Of a DNA stretch of 64,000 nucleotides, positions 1 to 8,307 are shown piece by piece. Under the pieces are notes generated by a model. It saw nothing but the letters and a program-made list of their open reading frames with translations. It was not told the DNA's origin and made no database searches. Source of the stretch: Paenibacillus stellifer (GTDB lineage Bacteria; Bacillota; Bacilli; Paenibacillales; Paenibacillaceae); contig NZ_CP009286.1 in the NCBI RefSeq assembly GCF_000758685.1, forward strand, positions 3,688,501 to 3,752,500, in the 5' to 3' direction. A program made the position numbers and the translations under genes. Position 1 is the stretch's first letter, and every line of letters starts with the position of its first letter.

Positions 1-144
1 CCCGTCATGCTGACGGTATGGAACGCAATGAAAGCCGGGCTGTCCAGACTTAGAGAAGAAGATCCCAAACGGCTTCTCCATACAATGGGAGAGTTTCTGC
101 ATACCCAGTCGGAAGAACGGCTGGTAAATGACAATACCAAATAA
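1..144 (+). CDS. C-terminal fragment of an unidentified protein
   Basis: Frame 1 is open from the first base to a TAA at 142-144, giving 47 residues that start in the middle of a protein (PVMLTVWNAMKAGL...). The fragment is helical and charged, ends in a polar tail (VNDNTK), and lies 25 bp upstream of the next gene on the same strand, so co-transcription with the reductase and MATE exporter is likely. The fragment is too short to assign a family. It could be the tail of a small transcriptional regulator, but no diagnostic motif is visible. Confidence 0.55.
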   Translation, partial: PVMLTVWNAMKAGLSRLREEDPKRLLHTMGEFLHTQSEERLVNDNTK

Positions 145-169
145 TCCTAGTTGAAAGAGGGCCGATAAA

Positions 170-832
170 ATGAAAACCAGTATTTTCAGCCAAATCTCAA
201 TAGACGGCAAGATTACGATGGGAGCCGGCCAGTCCAGTAAGCCGCTCTTCAGCCTGCTGGAGAACCAGGATATCGAATATATTCACAGCTTTCGCGGCCA
301 GGTACAAGGTATTATGGTAGGAAAAAATACAATTCTGACCGACAATCCTATGCTTACGAACCGGTATGAGAAGAACAACGACCCTCTGCGGATTATTCCA
401 ACTTCGCATATGGATATTCCGATGGACAGCCATGTATTTACCGACAATGGCAAAACGCTGGTGGTTACGACCGAGAACGGCAAAGACTCGGAGAAAATCG
501 AGGTTCTGCGCGGACGCAGCAATAAAGAGGTGCTGGTCTGCGGAGAAGACAAGGTGGACTTCACGGAACTGTACCGGCAGCTTGAAACAAACTATGGCGT
601 ATCCAGCCTGATGATTGAGGGCGGGGGTTTTCTGAATTGGCATGTGTTCGACCAGGATTTGGTGGATGAGATTATTTTGATGCAGCTGCCCATCATTATT
701 GGAGGCGCCACGAACATTACTCTTGCAGACGGCGAGGGCTATCGAGATCTCGATTTAGCCAAAAAATTCAAGGTGGCAGAGGTCGTCCCGACCAAAAATT
801 ATACGCTGCTCCGTTATCTAAAGGCGGTATAG
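170..832 (+). CDS. RibD C-terminal-domain / dihydrofolate-reductase-like oxidoreductase
   Basis: This 220-residue protein has the fold signature of the RibD_C (pyrimidine reductase) superfamily: an N-terminal strand followed by SIDGKI, then the VGKNTILTDNPMLT block typical of NADPH-dependent diaminohydroxyphosphoribosylaminopyrimidine reductases, and a C-terminal LMIEGGGFLNWHVFDQDLVDEI segment (seen here around residues 145-167) that matches the conserved GG loop. The family reduces a ribosylaminopyrimidine in riboflavin synthesis or acts on unknown pterin-like substrates when it stands alone, as here. No deaminase domain is attached, and no other rib genes flank it, so a role in riboflavin synthesis proper is unproven. 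An AAAGAGG-like ribosome site precedes the ATG. The MATE gene follows after 15 bp, which suggests one operon. Confidence 0.85.
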   Translation: MKTSIFSQISIDGKITMGAGQSSKPLFSLLENQDIEYIHSFRGQVQGIMVGKNTILTDNPMLTNRYEKNNDPLRIIPTSHMDIPMDSHVFTDNGKTLVVTTENGKDSEKIEVLRGRSNKEVLVCGEDKVDFTELYRQLETNYGVSSLMIEGGGFLNWHVFDQDLVDEIILMQLPIIIGGATNITLADGEGYRDLDLAKKFKVAEVVPTKNYTLLRYLKAV

Positions 833-847
833 AAGGAGAATCGATAG

Positions 848-2209
848 GTGAACAGTCATTTGAAAAGTGATTTTTACAACAATGTAATAAAAATTGCGGT
901 CCCTGTGACCCTGCAGAGTCTAATCATGGCTCTGCTAACGCTGACCGACCAACTGATGGTCGGCCAGCTTGGCGATGTGGCGATCGCATCGGTGGGCATC
1001 TCCACCAAGATTTACGGCATTATATCCGTTGTGCTGGCAGGTCTCGCAACCGGTATTTCCATTTATGCGGCCCAGTTCTGGGGCAAGCGGGATGAGAAGA
1101 GCATTGCTCAATTAATGGGGATGGGTGTGACGGTCGGGCTGGTCTTTGCGATTCTTTTTACCGTGCCGGTGCATTTCGCTCCGAAATTTAATCTTGGATT
1201 ATTTACGACGGACCAGCGTGTTATCTCGGAAGGGGCGATATTTCTCCGAATCATCTCCTTAAGCTACATTCCGGCCATGCTGACGATGATCTATTCGGCC
1301 ATCTTGCGCTCGACCGGACGCGTCAAGCTGCCGATGATCGTCAGTATGTGTACGGTAGGCATTAACATTGTGCTCAACTACCTTCTGATCTACGGGAATT
1401 TCGGATTCCCTGAATTGGGACTGAAGGGCGCCGCGATATCGACCTTGACCGCCCGGATTGTGGAGTGTCTGTTTATTATCGGAGCCTCGTACAAGCTTCG
1501 CCTCCCCGGCATCGCGGACAGAAGCAACTGGTTCGGGGCATCTGGACAGCTTGCGGGCAAATTTTTCCGGACCACGTACCCGATTGTGCTGACCGAGCTG
1601 ATCTGGGTGCTGGGGGAAACGGTCTACGCTATTATTTACAGCCGCATGGGTACTGCGGAAATGACGGCCATGACGATAACCTTCCCGCTTCAGGGGCTCA
1701 GCATCGGACTACTGTCCGGCCTTTCGAGCGCTGCCGGCATTCTGATTGGCAACAAGCTCGGAGCGGACGAGGAAGAAACTGCGCTGGATTTCTCCCGAAG
1801 ATTCATTCTGCTCGGGATTGTCATATCGCTGGTGGCGGGAGTGCTGATTGCTGCAGCGGCACCGCTGTATGTGTCCATCTTTCAAATCTCCGACGAAGCG
1901 CACCAGATGGGTATCCGTCTCGTCTGGGTGTTTGCGGGATTCCTTTGGGTAAAAGTCTCCAATATGATTCTGGCCGGCGGCATTCTCCAAAGCGGAGGAG
2001 ACAGCAAATTTGTATTCGCCATGGAATCCACCGCCACCTGGCTGATCGGAGTTCCATCCGGGCTGCTGGTTTCATTTGTCTGGAAGCAGCCTATCTATCT
2101 GGTGTACATGATTCTTTCTCTGGAGGAAGTCGTCCGCTTTGCTGTTGGTCTGTATCGAATCCGCTCCAAAAAGTGGCTGAAGAATCTGGTTGCCGATATT
2201 TCCGCGTAA
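848..2209 (+). CDS. MATE family multidrug/toxin exporter
   Basis: A 453-residue integral membrane protein with about twelve hydrophobic segments arranged as two MATE bundles. The N-terminal half carries PVTLQSLIMALLTLTDQLMV and the second half repeats the pattern (TTYPIVLTELIWVLGETVYA), as expected for Na+- or H+-coupled antiporters that export cationic drugs or metabolites. Its length is typical. Translation begins at a GTG preceded by AGAAGGAG about 7 bases upstream. It follows the RibD_C-like gene with a 15 bp gap and ends just before a strong terminator, so it is the last gene of that unit. The substrate cannot be told from sequence. Confidence 0.93.
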   Translation: MNSHLKSDFYNNVIKIAVPVTLQSLIMALLTLTDQLMVGQLGDVAIASVGISTKIYGIISVVLAGLATGISIYAAQFWGKRDEKSIAQLMGMGVTVGLVFAILFTVPVHFAPKFNLGLFTTDQRVISEGAIFLRIISLSYIPAMLTMIYSAILRSTGRVKLPMIVSMCTVGINIVLNYLLIYGNFGFPELGLKGAAISTLTARIVECLFIIGASYKLRLPGIADRSNWFGASGQLAGKFFRTTYPIVLTELIWVLGETVYAIIYSRMGTAEMTAMTITFPLQGLSIGLLSGLSSAAGILIGNKLGADEEETALDFSRRFILLGIVISLVAGVLIAAAAPLYVSIFQISDEAHQMGIRLVWVFAGFLWVKVSNMILAGGILQSGGDSKFVFAMESTATWLIGVPSGLLVSFVWKQPIYLVYMILSLEEVVRFAVGLYRIRSKKWLKNLVADISA

Positions 2210-2335
2210 GCGGGCATGGAAGCAAAGGGTATGATTCATGATTCGCAGCGAATAAGGGGCTGGCTGATAAAAGAGACTTTTTCAGTGGCCGAGACCTAGC
2301 CCAACCATGTGAAGATTGCAAGAAGAACTAAGCCG

Positions 2336-2380
2336 AGCCGCGAATCTCCCGTTAATGGAGGATCGCGGCTAGGCGTTTTT
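2336..2380 (+). terminator. Rho-independent terminator after the MATE gene
   Basis: A hairpin with arms AGCCGCGA/TCGCGGCT plus an inner TCTCC/GGAGG pairing is followed by GGCGTTTTT. It ends the plus-strand RibD_C-like/MATE unit about 130 bp after its stop and lies close to the end of the convergent CBS-GGDEF gene. Confidence 0.85.
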
Positions 2381-2433
2381 GATCCACAGTGGCTTGCTAT
2401 CAAACAAAGCTTCTTTTGCCAGACTGCATGTGC

Positions 2434-3402
2434 CTAATCGGCAGGGGTAACAATGTCTTCCTGATCGGCTACGCACACGCTTCCGGGCACGGATTTACAT
2501 ACTTTTTTGATACGGGTTGCTTCAGTAACAATATGATCGACACTGGTATATTTCTGGCGGCGGCTCGTTACAACCGCTATCGACATGGATACAAGCGGGA
2601 TGAGATGATTCTGGCCCGAGCGTCCTTCACCAAAGACGTGATTGTTATGTAAGTCTTCAGGGGTGTAAAAGTCCCTCTTCATCTGTTCAAAATCCGCGAT
2701 CGCCTCTTCGCAGACCGGCTTGAAGTCATGATGATCCAAAATGGCAATAAAATCATCTCCTCCAATATGCCCGAGAAATGCTTTCGGAGTAGCGGCAAAA
2801 TACTTGCGAAGCAGGCCTGCCGTAGCCTGAATCAACTGATCCCCTTTTTTGAAGCCATAGCTGTCGTTGTAAGACTTGAAATAATCCAGATCGATGTAGA
2901 GCACACTGAATTGCTCCAGCTGAATGAATTGGTATAACCATTCATCGATGATCCGATTGCCCGGGAGACCTGTCAGCGGATTCATAAAAATCCCCATCTC
3001 CGCGCGAACGTCAGCAACAGTCAGCAGAAGGCGCCGGATACTTACAGCTCCAAACAAGCTGCCTTCCAGGGTGATCAGAACCAGGTCATATAATTCTCCC
3101 TCGGTCCGGTTCATCGCCTGGATACTTACCTCTGTAATCTGTTCCATGTACTCCACTACCAACGGCTGAGCGTTCATAATGAGCTTGACCGGGCGATCCA
3201 TATACACCGGATAACCGTAGCGTGTACCAATCTTTTGAAAAAAAAGAGCACGCATGATCAACGAAGGCCTTCCGTCCTCCCCTGCAATCGCCAGACCTTC
3301 CAAATTGGGATGTGTTTTAAAAAGTTGATAAACCTCATCGCATTTGGTTTCAGGGGTGACTACAGGAATGGTCTCGGCGATTTCGCCTATGTGCATAAAC
3401 AT
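2434..3402 (-). CDS. CBS-domain GGDEF protein (diguanylate cyclase-like)
   Basis: The N-terminal ~130 residues resemble a CBS pair (IPVVTPETKCDEVYQLF, then a second repeat with PLVVEYMEQITEVSIQ). The C-terminal ~170 residues form a GGDEF domain: DYFKSYND as the metal/substrate loop and GHIGGDDFIAI at the signature site, where the usual E is D. The GGDDF variant is familiar from EAL-CBS-GGDEF proteins and leaves cyclase activity uncertain; no RxxD inhibitory site is obvious. Upstream lies the EAL gene with an 87 bp gap, so the two probably share a transcript. The ATG at 3402 is preferred over an in-frame GTG at 3411 because AAGAAGG sits about 9 bases before it. Confidence 0.85.
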   Translation of the reverse strand: MFMHIGEIAETIPVVTPETKCDEVYQLFKTHPNLEGLAIAGEDGRPSLIMRALFFQKIGTRYGYPVYMDRPVKLIMNAQPLVVEYMEQITEVSIQAMNRTEGELYDLVLITLEGSLFGAVSIRRLLLTVADVRAEMGIFMNPLTGLPGNRIIDEWLYQFIQLEQFSVLYIDLDYFKSYNDSYGFKKGDQLIQATAGLLRKYFAATPKAFLGHIGGDDFIAILDHHDFKPVCEEAIADFEQMKRDFYTPEDLHNNHVFGEGRSGQNHLIPLVSMSIAVVTSRRQKYTSVDHIVTEATRIKKVCKSVPGSVCVADQEDIVTPAD

Positions 3403-3489
3403 ACCCTTCACCTTCTTTTTTTCTCCATTTATGCTGCATCCAGGGCCAGCGACAGCTTGTCCTCTTGGTCAGAAAAACGGTAACAGGGG

Positions 3490-4275
3490 TTATTTCAGCT
3501 CAGTGTCCGGTCTGCCAAGTACATATCCCTGACCGTAGTCGATCCCTTCACTCTGCAGGAACTGAACTTCCTCGCAGCGCTCAATCCCTTCCGCAATAAT
3601 ATTCGTGCCTGAGCTGGCCGCGTACTGCTTCAATATTTTGATAATATGCTGTTGTTCAGGGTGGGTATCCACATGACGGATCAGGAAGCGGTCCAATTTA
3701 ATGAAATCCGGCTTTAAACTTACGATCGCTTTCAGACTGTTATATCCGGACCCTGCATCGTCAACGGCAATACGAAATCCCTGTGACCGGTAATGCGAGA
3801 GAACCCGTTCGAATTCCACATAATCATGGACCGCATGCTTTTCCGTAAGTTCAAAGACAACCTGTTCAGGAGTTAACCCGTTACGGTTAAGGAGGCTGAT
3901 GGTCTCTCCGCTTCGATAGTTGGAGTCCGCCAAAACCCGGGGATGTATATTGAGAAAAATAACGGCATCCTGCGGCTTCTGCTCCTGTGTCAAACATGCT
4001 GCTCTGAAGCGTTCAATCGAAAGTTCACGGCAAAAATGCTCAAACGCGAAGACATGATCGGTGTGCCCGATAAAATCATAAAAAGACTCGGTATTCGGAA
4101 AAAGTTTGGACTCCGGGGGACGGTTCAGAATTTCGTAACCAAGCGTACGTCCGTCCTGTAAATTCAGAATCGGCTGAAAATAAGTTGTTAACAGATGCTG
4201 TTGCATAATCTTTTGCAGTTCAGAGAATTGCTTATGTAATCGAAAAGATTTCTGGAGAGTACTATAGATCTTCAA
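3490..4275 (-). CDS. EAL-domain c-di-GMP phosphodiesterase
   Basis: A 261-residue stand-alone EAL domain. Visible active-site elements are YEILNRP (the EAL motif as EIL), the metal-ligand Asn in FLNIHPR, ELTEKHA, DDAGSGYNS (the DDFGTG loop), DFIKLDR with the catalytic Lys, the EGIE loop-6 glutamate, and GQGYVLGRP with the conserved Gln. Everything needed for hydrolysis of c-di-GMP to pGpG seems present. No membrane segment or signal peptide is seen, so it should be cytosolic. The start is a TTG with AAAGGA 9 bases upstream. Together with the downstream CBS-GGDEF gene it recreates, as two chains, the EAL-CBS-GGDEF arrangement normally found in one protein. Confidence 0.9.
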   Translation of the reverse strand: MKIYSTLQKSFRLHKQFSELQKIMQQHLLTTYFQPILNLQDGRTLGYEILNRPPESKLFPNTESFYDFIGHTDHVFAFEHFCRELSIERFRAACLTQEQKPQDAVIFLNIHPRVLADSNYRSGETISLLNRNGLTPEQVVFELTEKHAVHDYVEFERVLSHYRSQGFRIAVDDAGSGYNSLKAIVSLKPDFIKLDRFLIRHVDTHPEQQHIIKILKQYAASSGTNIIAEGIERCEEVQFLQSEGIDYGQGYVLGRPDTELK

Positions 4276-4512
4276 TCCAATTCATCCTTTATGACTATGT
4301 AGTGAGTAAGGAATCAACTTATTAGATCCCACCAATAGTCCCATCGTACCACCCTGCTGTAGGTCCTTTGTTAAAATGCGCGTGAAAGTATGTTAAAACT
4401 TACCGGAAGTCATGCAAAAACATAGAAACCGCTTCCTGAGGATAGCAATCCAGATGAACTCAGTTAAGCGTTGACGGTTATCAATAGCCCATACATACAT
4501 CCTTCAAGGCAT

Positions 4513-4557
4513 ATGCAGAAAACGGCGCGGCTCCCGAAACCTCGGAAACCGCGCCGT
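4513..4557 (-). terminator. Probable terminator downstream of the TetR gene
   Basis: Arms AACGGCGCGG and CCGCGCCGTT enclose a 17-base loop at 4521-4557. On the minus strand the stem is followed by a short GTTTTC stretch, consistent with termination of the TetR transcript. The rest of the 4276-4690 intergenic stretch, between the EAL start and the TetR stop, shows no convincing gene. Confidence 0.55.
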
Positions 4558-4690
4558 TATTGACATTCTCAGTTAAACAATATGACCTTTCTTAATTTGT
4601 GTACAGTCCCTTTTCTGGTGGCTTACGTGTTCGTCTGAGCTTTGACTACTCCTTACCTGAAACGGATTCCTATGATCCGGTTGAACGAAC

Positions 4691-5347
4691 TCATATATAA
4701 TTCTTAAGATACCCATCCAAATAACAAATCATTGTCTTCAGAACATCATCCTTAAAGTCACGTTTAAGTCCATCCAACCCGTTTTTTTCGATAATATCAA
4801 TAACCTCTGCAGGCAAGGTGGCAGATAATTTGCACCCCGTAATAATCGACGCCTCCGCTTGAAGGATGTCCATGACATCCTCTTGCGTCAATGCGTTATG
4901 ACTGCAAATTATGGATACCAGCTCCGACATCAATTTGTACAAATTCATCTTCTGACCCAGCATTGTTTCTGCATCAACATTTTTTTCAAAAACTGCTGTA
5001 CGCATGGATTCCAGTCTAATATACAAGGGGTTATGATCTACCAGTTCTGTAAGCTCATTGATTACGAGCATTTTGAAGTCATTAAAATTCAGGATTGGCG
5101 TGCCCTTCACCATCTCCGTTAGGCGCGCAAGCCTTTTCACGTACTCCCGACACAACAGGCTGAAAAACAACGCTTCTTTTGTTTTAAAGTACACAAACAG
5201 AATACCGTTCGACATGCCCATCTGTTTAGCAATATCAGACATTTTAATTTTTTCGTATTCGGATGAGAGAAACATTTCCGCCGCTTTGTCTAAGATGGCC
5301 TGAGCTTTTAATGCCTTTGCCTCAGGAGTCATCGCACGCTTTGCCAT
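4691..5347 (-). CDS. TetR/AcrR family transcriptional regulator
   Basis: 218 residues. The N-terminal DNA-binding domain is clear: AILDKAAEMFLSSEYEKIKM, then the helix-turn-helix IAKQMGMSNGILFVYFKTKEAL, with the standard F/VYFKTKEAL recognition-helix end. The C-terminal ligand-binding domain is divergent. The gene lies 70 bp downstream of a 60-codon ORF and an SDR gene on the same strand. Two palindromes of the form TTGACT-N-AGTCAA overlap the SDR promoter and are the natural operators for this repressor, and its own promoter has one such half-site. The inducer is unknown. GGAG lies about 10 bases before the ATG. Confidence 0.92.
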   Translation of the reverse strand: MAKRAMTPEAKALKAQAILDKAAEMFLSSEYEKIKMSDIAKQMGMSNGILFVYFKTKEALFFSLLCREYVKRLARLTEMVKGTPILNFNDFKMLVINELTELVDHNPLYIRLESMRTAVFEKNVDAETMLGQKMNLYKLMSELVSIICSHNALTQEDVMDILQAEASIITGCKLSATLPAEVIDIIEKNGLDGLKRDFKDDVLKTMICYLDGYLKNYI

Positions 5348-5371
5348 AAGTTCATCACTCCATTTCGATCC

Positions 5372-5400
5372 ATTTTAGATGCTAATCGATTTGGAGTCAA
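5372..5400 (-). promoter_or_regulatory. Sigma-A-type promoter of the TetR gene with one operator half-site
   Basis: On the minus strand TTGACT (5395-5400) is separated by 17 bases from TAAAAT (5372-5377). The -35 hexamer is itself an ATTTTGACTC half-site resembling the SDR operators, so weak autoregulation is possible, but no matching second arm is present. Confidence 0.6.
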
Positions 5401-5417
5401 AATAAAACCGCCTTACT

Positions 5418-5600
5418 CTATTTATGCTTGCAAGAAGGTCCTAACTGATTCGTCGAAATCGCTGCAAAATGCTTTAACATTTCCCCAATAGCATAAGCTT
5501 CTTCCATCGAGATAAGAAAATTTGTATGCTTGATAAAGAAAATATCACCATCTTTCCAGTAAGTGGTTGTATCTGGCAATCGAAGATCGAAATTGGTCAT
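5418..5600 (-). CDS. 60-residue protein of unknown function in the SDR/TetR unit
   Basis: A small ORF encoding MTNFDLRLPDTTTYWKDGD..., lying 39 bp after the SDR stop and ahead of the TetR gene, all on the minus strand. The start chosen is an internal ATG (5600) preceded by AAGGAAGG about 9 bases upstream; a further in-frame ATG at 5624 lies too close to the SDR end and has no ribosome site. The protein is soluble-looking, mildly aromatic, with one Cys near the C-terminus. No family is recognised. Position and a good ribosome site argue that it is real and co-regulated with the reductase. Confidence 0.6.
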   Translation of the reverse strand: MTNFDLRLPDTTTYWKDGDIFFIKHTNFLISMEEAYAIGEMLKHFAAISTNQLGPSCKHK

Positions 5601-5639
5601 ATTTATTATCCTTCCTTTTTGCAAAAAAGTAGCGGCAGC

Positions 5640-6458
5640 TTAACCGAACATTTTGATGATTCGATCATGGGCACGATCTCCAAAAATATTTTTCATAAAC
5701 ACCATCGGTTTTGCCATAAAGCCTACAAGGTAGCGTGTTCTCGGTCTTCTCACGGTTACAGCTTTACCAATGGTACGTGCGATTAACTCCGGCTTTGATA
5801 ACTGGTTGCCTGTATAATTCTTGATCATCCCCTCGGCCGTTTTACTGGCTGCCTGGGCATACGGACCCTTCGCAGATACCTTTTTAAGATTTTCAGCGGC
5901 AATAATACCCCAGTCCGTTTTGATACCGCCTGGTTCTACTACGATGACATCAATTCCGAATGGCTCCAATTCTAAACGAAGACAATCGGAAAGACCCTCC
6001 ACCGCAAACTTGGTTGCATGATACCAGCCACCGAAATTAGTCCATATTTTCCCTCCCATTGAAGAAACGTTAACAATTTTTCCGTATTTATTTTTTCGCA
6101 TATTCGGTACAACGAGCTGAATCATTCTCGCTAGTCCGAACACATTTACTTCCATCTGGCGTCGTGCCTCTTCCATTGGAACATCCTCAACCGCTCCATA
6201 CGAACCGTATCCTGCGTTATTGACAAGAACATCAATTCTTCCTTCCTTCTTAAGGATCTCATTGACACCCTCTATCATGGATTCATCATCGGTTACGTCT
6301 ATTGAAACAGGACGAATCCCTTTTGCGGCAAGGTCCTGCATTTTATCTATACGGCGGGCGGCTGCATAAACTGTAAACCCTTTGTTTTTCAACTCGATTG
6401 CAGCTTCTTTGCCAATGCCAGAGGATGCCCCTGTAATTAATGCAACTTTTTGACTCAT
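5640..6458 (-). CDS. Short-chain dehydrogenase/reductase (classical SDR)
   Basis: A 272-residue classical SDR. The NAD(P)-binding TGASSGIG motif is near the N-terminus, AARR follows the second strand (suggesting NADP preference), NNAGYGSYG is present, the catalytic Ser lies in VNVSSMGG, and the Tyr/Lys pair in WYHATKFA. PGGIKTDW is the usual cofactor loop. The C-terminal extension (RPRTRYLVGFMAKPMV) is typical of SDRs annotated as acting on ketones or steroids, but the substrate is unknown. The ATG at 6458 is preferred over an in-frame upstream codon because GGAGG lies about 8 bases before it. Two perfect or near-perfect palindromes in its promoter point to control by the adjacent TetR protein. 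Confidence 0.92.
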   Translation of the reverse strand: MSQKVALITGASSGIGKEAAIELKNKGFTVYAAARRIDKMQDLAAKGIRPVSIDVTDDESMIEGVNEILKKEGRIDVLVNNAGYGSYGAVEDVPMEEARRQMEVNVFGLARMIQLVVPNMRKNKYGKIVNVSSMGGKIWTNFGGWYHATKFAVEGLSDCLRLELEPFGIDVIVVEPGGIKTDWGIIAAENLKKVSAKGPYAQAASKTAEGMIKNYTGNQLSKPELIARTIGKAVTVRRPRTRYLVGFMAKPMVFMKNIFGDRAHDRIIKMFG

Positions 6459-6481
6459 GAATAAAACCTCCATAATTTATA

Positions 6482-6525
6482 ATTGACTTCGAGTCAATAA
6501 TAATTGACTTTAAGTCAATTGTCAA
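6482..6525 (-). promoter_or_regulatory. SDR promoter with two palindromic TetR-type operators
   Basis: On the minus strand TTGACA (6520-6525), a 17-base spacer and TATTAT (6497-6502) form a near-consensus sigma-A promoter. A perfect 19-bp palindrome, AATTGACTT-T-AAGTCAATT (6502-6520), fills the spacer; a second, ATTGACT-TCG-AGTCAAT (6482-6498), covers the region just downstream of the -10. Both share TTGACT/AGTCAA arms. A repressor bound here would block RNA polymerase, and the neighbouring TetR protein is the obvious candidate. Confidence 0.8.
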
Positions 6526-6611
6526 CAAGCAGCTTATTCATACATTCTCCCTCGGCATAACTTAATATGACTCCCCTACCAATCGCCCTGCCAAAGTTCG
6601 TTTTTCAAGAC

Positions 6612-6656
6612 AAAAAACCGCCAAGCCCATGAAATGACTGGGTTTTTGGCGGTTTT
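6612..6656. terminator. Bidirectional hairpin terminator
   Basis: AAAACCGCCAA and TTGGCGGTTTT flank an inner stem (GCCCA...TGGGTT-type pairing) and give A/T runs on both sides. It lies between the SDR promoter and the tldE side and probably ends the minus-strand tldD-tldE transcript. Confidence 0.75.
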
Positions 6657-6750
6657 ACTATATAAGAGACACTCTTCCTGCCCCGAAGGAATTGACCATC
6701 TCAAGCTTGGGTTCAAACATCCGGTAATATTGCCACTACAATGCTTACAG

Positions 6751-6921
6751 CTAATTTTTGATAAGCATCACTGCACAGACCAAATTAAGCGAATTATTCT
6801 CCTCCAAAAACTGAAGTAGTTTCTGAAGATATGGGATATCGTGGCTGATACTTTTATCAAAAGACTGAATAAGTTTCAGTACTTGTTGTTCATCAAACTG
6901 TTCTTTAAAATAACCTGCCAT
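6751..6921 (-). CDS. Possible 56-residue protein downstream of tldE
   Basis: Starts MAGYFKEQFDEQQVLK and runs 56 residues to a stop 95 bp before the terminator at 6656. It is 30 bp downstream of the tldE stop on the same strand; GGAAGAAAG precedes the ATG, and an in-frame GTG lies four codons further upstream. The composition (mixed charged and hydrophobic helices, C-terminal LVCAVMLIKN) is protein-like but no family is recognised. It may be a fragment of a larger lost gene. Existence is plausible rather than shown. Confidence 0.4.
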   Translation of the reverse strand: MAGYFKEQFDEQQVLKLIQSFDKSISHDIPYLQKLLQFLEENNSLNLVCAVMLIKN

Positions 6922-6951
6922 GCTTTCTTCCACAGTGACAATTTGCCGGGT

Positions 6952-8304
6952 TTACGCCCCTGATACAGTGAGGGAGACAGCCTTCAGCGACGGGGAAGTG
7001 CAGCTGCCGATGAATCTGGGATCGCTGCCTACCGTTTCAATGCTGTTCAAAAGCTCAAAGAAATTGCCGGACACGGTAATTTGGTTGACCGGCCTTACGA
7101 TGGCGCCTGCTTCGATCCAATATCCGATTGCCGCCAGCGAGAAGCTGCCTGATGTGGCGTTGGTTCCGGCATGAAGACCCTGCAGTTCCACGATCAGCAG
7201 GCCTTTATCCGTTCCGGCAATCATCTCCTCCAGGCTCTGTGTGCCTGGCGCGATATACAAATTGTGATAGGACACTCCAATTTTGCCTTTGTATCCGCCT
7301 TTTGAAGCGTTGGAGGTATTGGCCGCCCCCGCTTTGCGCGCCGTCGCCCGGTTATGCAGGAAGGTGAGCAGCCTTCCTTCCTTCACCAGCTCATGCCGCC
7401 CGGTAGCGCTGCCTTCCGCATCGAACGCTTTGGCCGAAGGAGCGCCCGGCATCAGCGGGTCGTCGATAATCGTCACATTGCTCCCCCCGATGACCTCTCC
7501 GAGCCGCCCCTTTAACAACGAGAAACCTTTGTCGACCGACTCGGCGGAGAATACCGAAGCGAAGCTGGATAGAAGCGAGGTCGCAGCATCATTCCGGAAA
7601 ATAACCGGATAATTATCCGAGGGCACCGTGGTCGCCCCAAGCTTGGATACCGCTTCCTGCACCCCGGTAAGGGCAACCGCCTCCACATCGATATCGTAAA
7701 AGCTGCTCAGCGAATAATCGAACCAGCCCCCCGTCACCGTCTCCGCCGCTTCAGGAGATTCCTTCGCAAGCACATAGATGCTTGCTGTAGCGCTGCTGCT
7801 TCGCCGATGGCAGTTCAGTCCCTTAGTGTTGATAATCGATACTTCGCTCTCGCTCACTGCAGCTGCGGAGCGTCTGACCATTTCAATCCGCAGATCGGCG
7901 TTCAGCGCAATTCGCTCCATGGCAAACGCGGCTTCAATCAGTTTCTCTGGCGGCGTCTGGATGATCTCCGCCGAATAGCTGTCAACTTCATGATAGCGCT
8001 CCGAACCCCCGAACAGCTCCTCGTCTTCGTTCAGCTCCAGAAGCTCTGCATTCCCGGCCGCTTCGGTCAGCAGGAAGGGGATTGAGGTCTCATCCAGCGC
8101 CTCAGTAGAAGCGTAACCCATCTTTCCGCCGATCAGGCCGCGAAAGGACAGTCCGCCGCTCTCTACGATTTTATAAGCGTCGATTTCGCCTTTCACAACG
8201 GATACGGATAAGGATTTCCCGCTTGAATAGTAGATCTCCATATCTGTGAACCCGGCTTCCCGTCCTTTGCGAAGCAGCGCTTCTTGAAATTCAGCAATGT
8301 TCAC
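6952..8304 (-). CDS. tldE: TldE/PmbA-family subunit of the TldD-TldE metalloprotease
   Basis: 450 residues of the TldD/PmbA (modulator of DNA gyrase) family, without the HExxxH zinc motif, so this is the non-catalytic TldE/PmbA partner. Recognisable family blocks include SGGLSFRGLIGGKMGYASTE near residue 50, and the C-terminal segment with NTSNASKGGYKG and GTNATSGSFSLAAIGYWIE. TldD and TldE form a cytosolic complex that digests unfolded peptides and removes leader peptides from some ribosomal peptides. It starts at a GTG three bases after the tldD stop with GGGGGAG as ribosome site, so the pair is translationally coupled. Confidence 0.93.
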   Translation of the reverse strand: MNIAEFQEALLRKGREAGFTDMEIYYSSGKSLSVSVVKGEIDAYKIVESGGLSFRGLIGGKMGYASTEALDETSIPFLLTEAAGNAELLELNEDEELFGGSERYHEVDSYSAEIIQTPPEKLIEAAFAMERIALNADLRIEMVRRSAAAVSESEVSIINTKGLNCHRRSSSATASIYVLAKESPEAAETVTGGWFDYSLSSFYDIDVEAVALTGVQEAVSKLGATTVPSDNYPVIFRNDAATSLLSSFASVFSAESVDKGFSLLKGRLGEVIGGSNVTIIDDPLMPGAPSAKAFDAEGSATGRHELVKEGRLLTFLHNRATARKAGAANTSNASKGGYKGKIGVSYHNLYIAPGTQSLEEMIAGTDKGLLIVELQGLHAGTNATSGSFSLAAIGYWIEAGAIVRPVNQITVSGNFFELLNSIETVGSDPRFIGSCTSPSLKAVSLTVSGA

Positions 8305-8307
8305 CGC

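Noticed and set aside
2389..2652. An 87-codon plus-strand frame after the MATE gene
   Set aside because: It starts beyond the terminator and lies antisense to the end of the GGDEF gene; no ribosome site is present.
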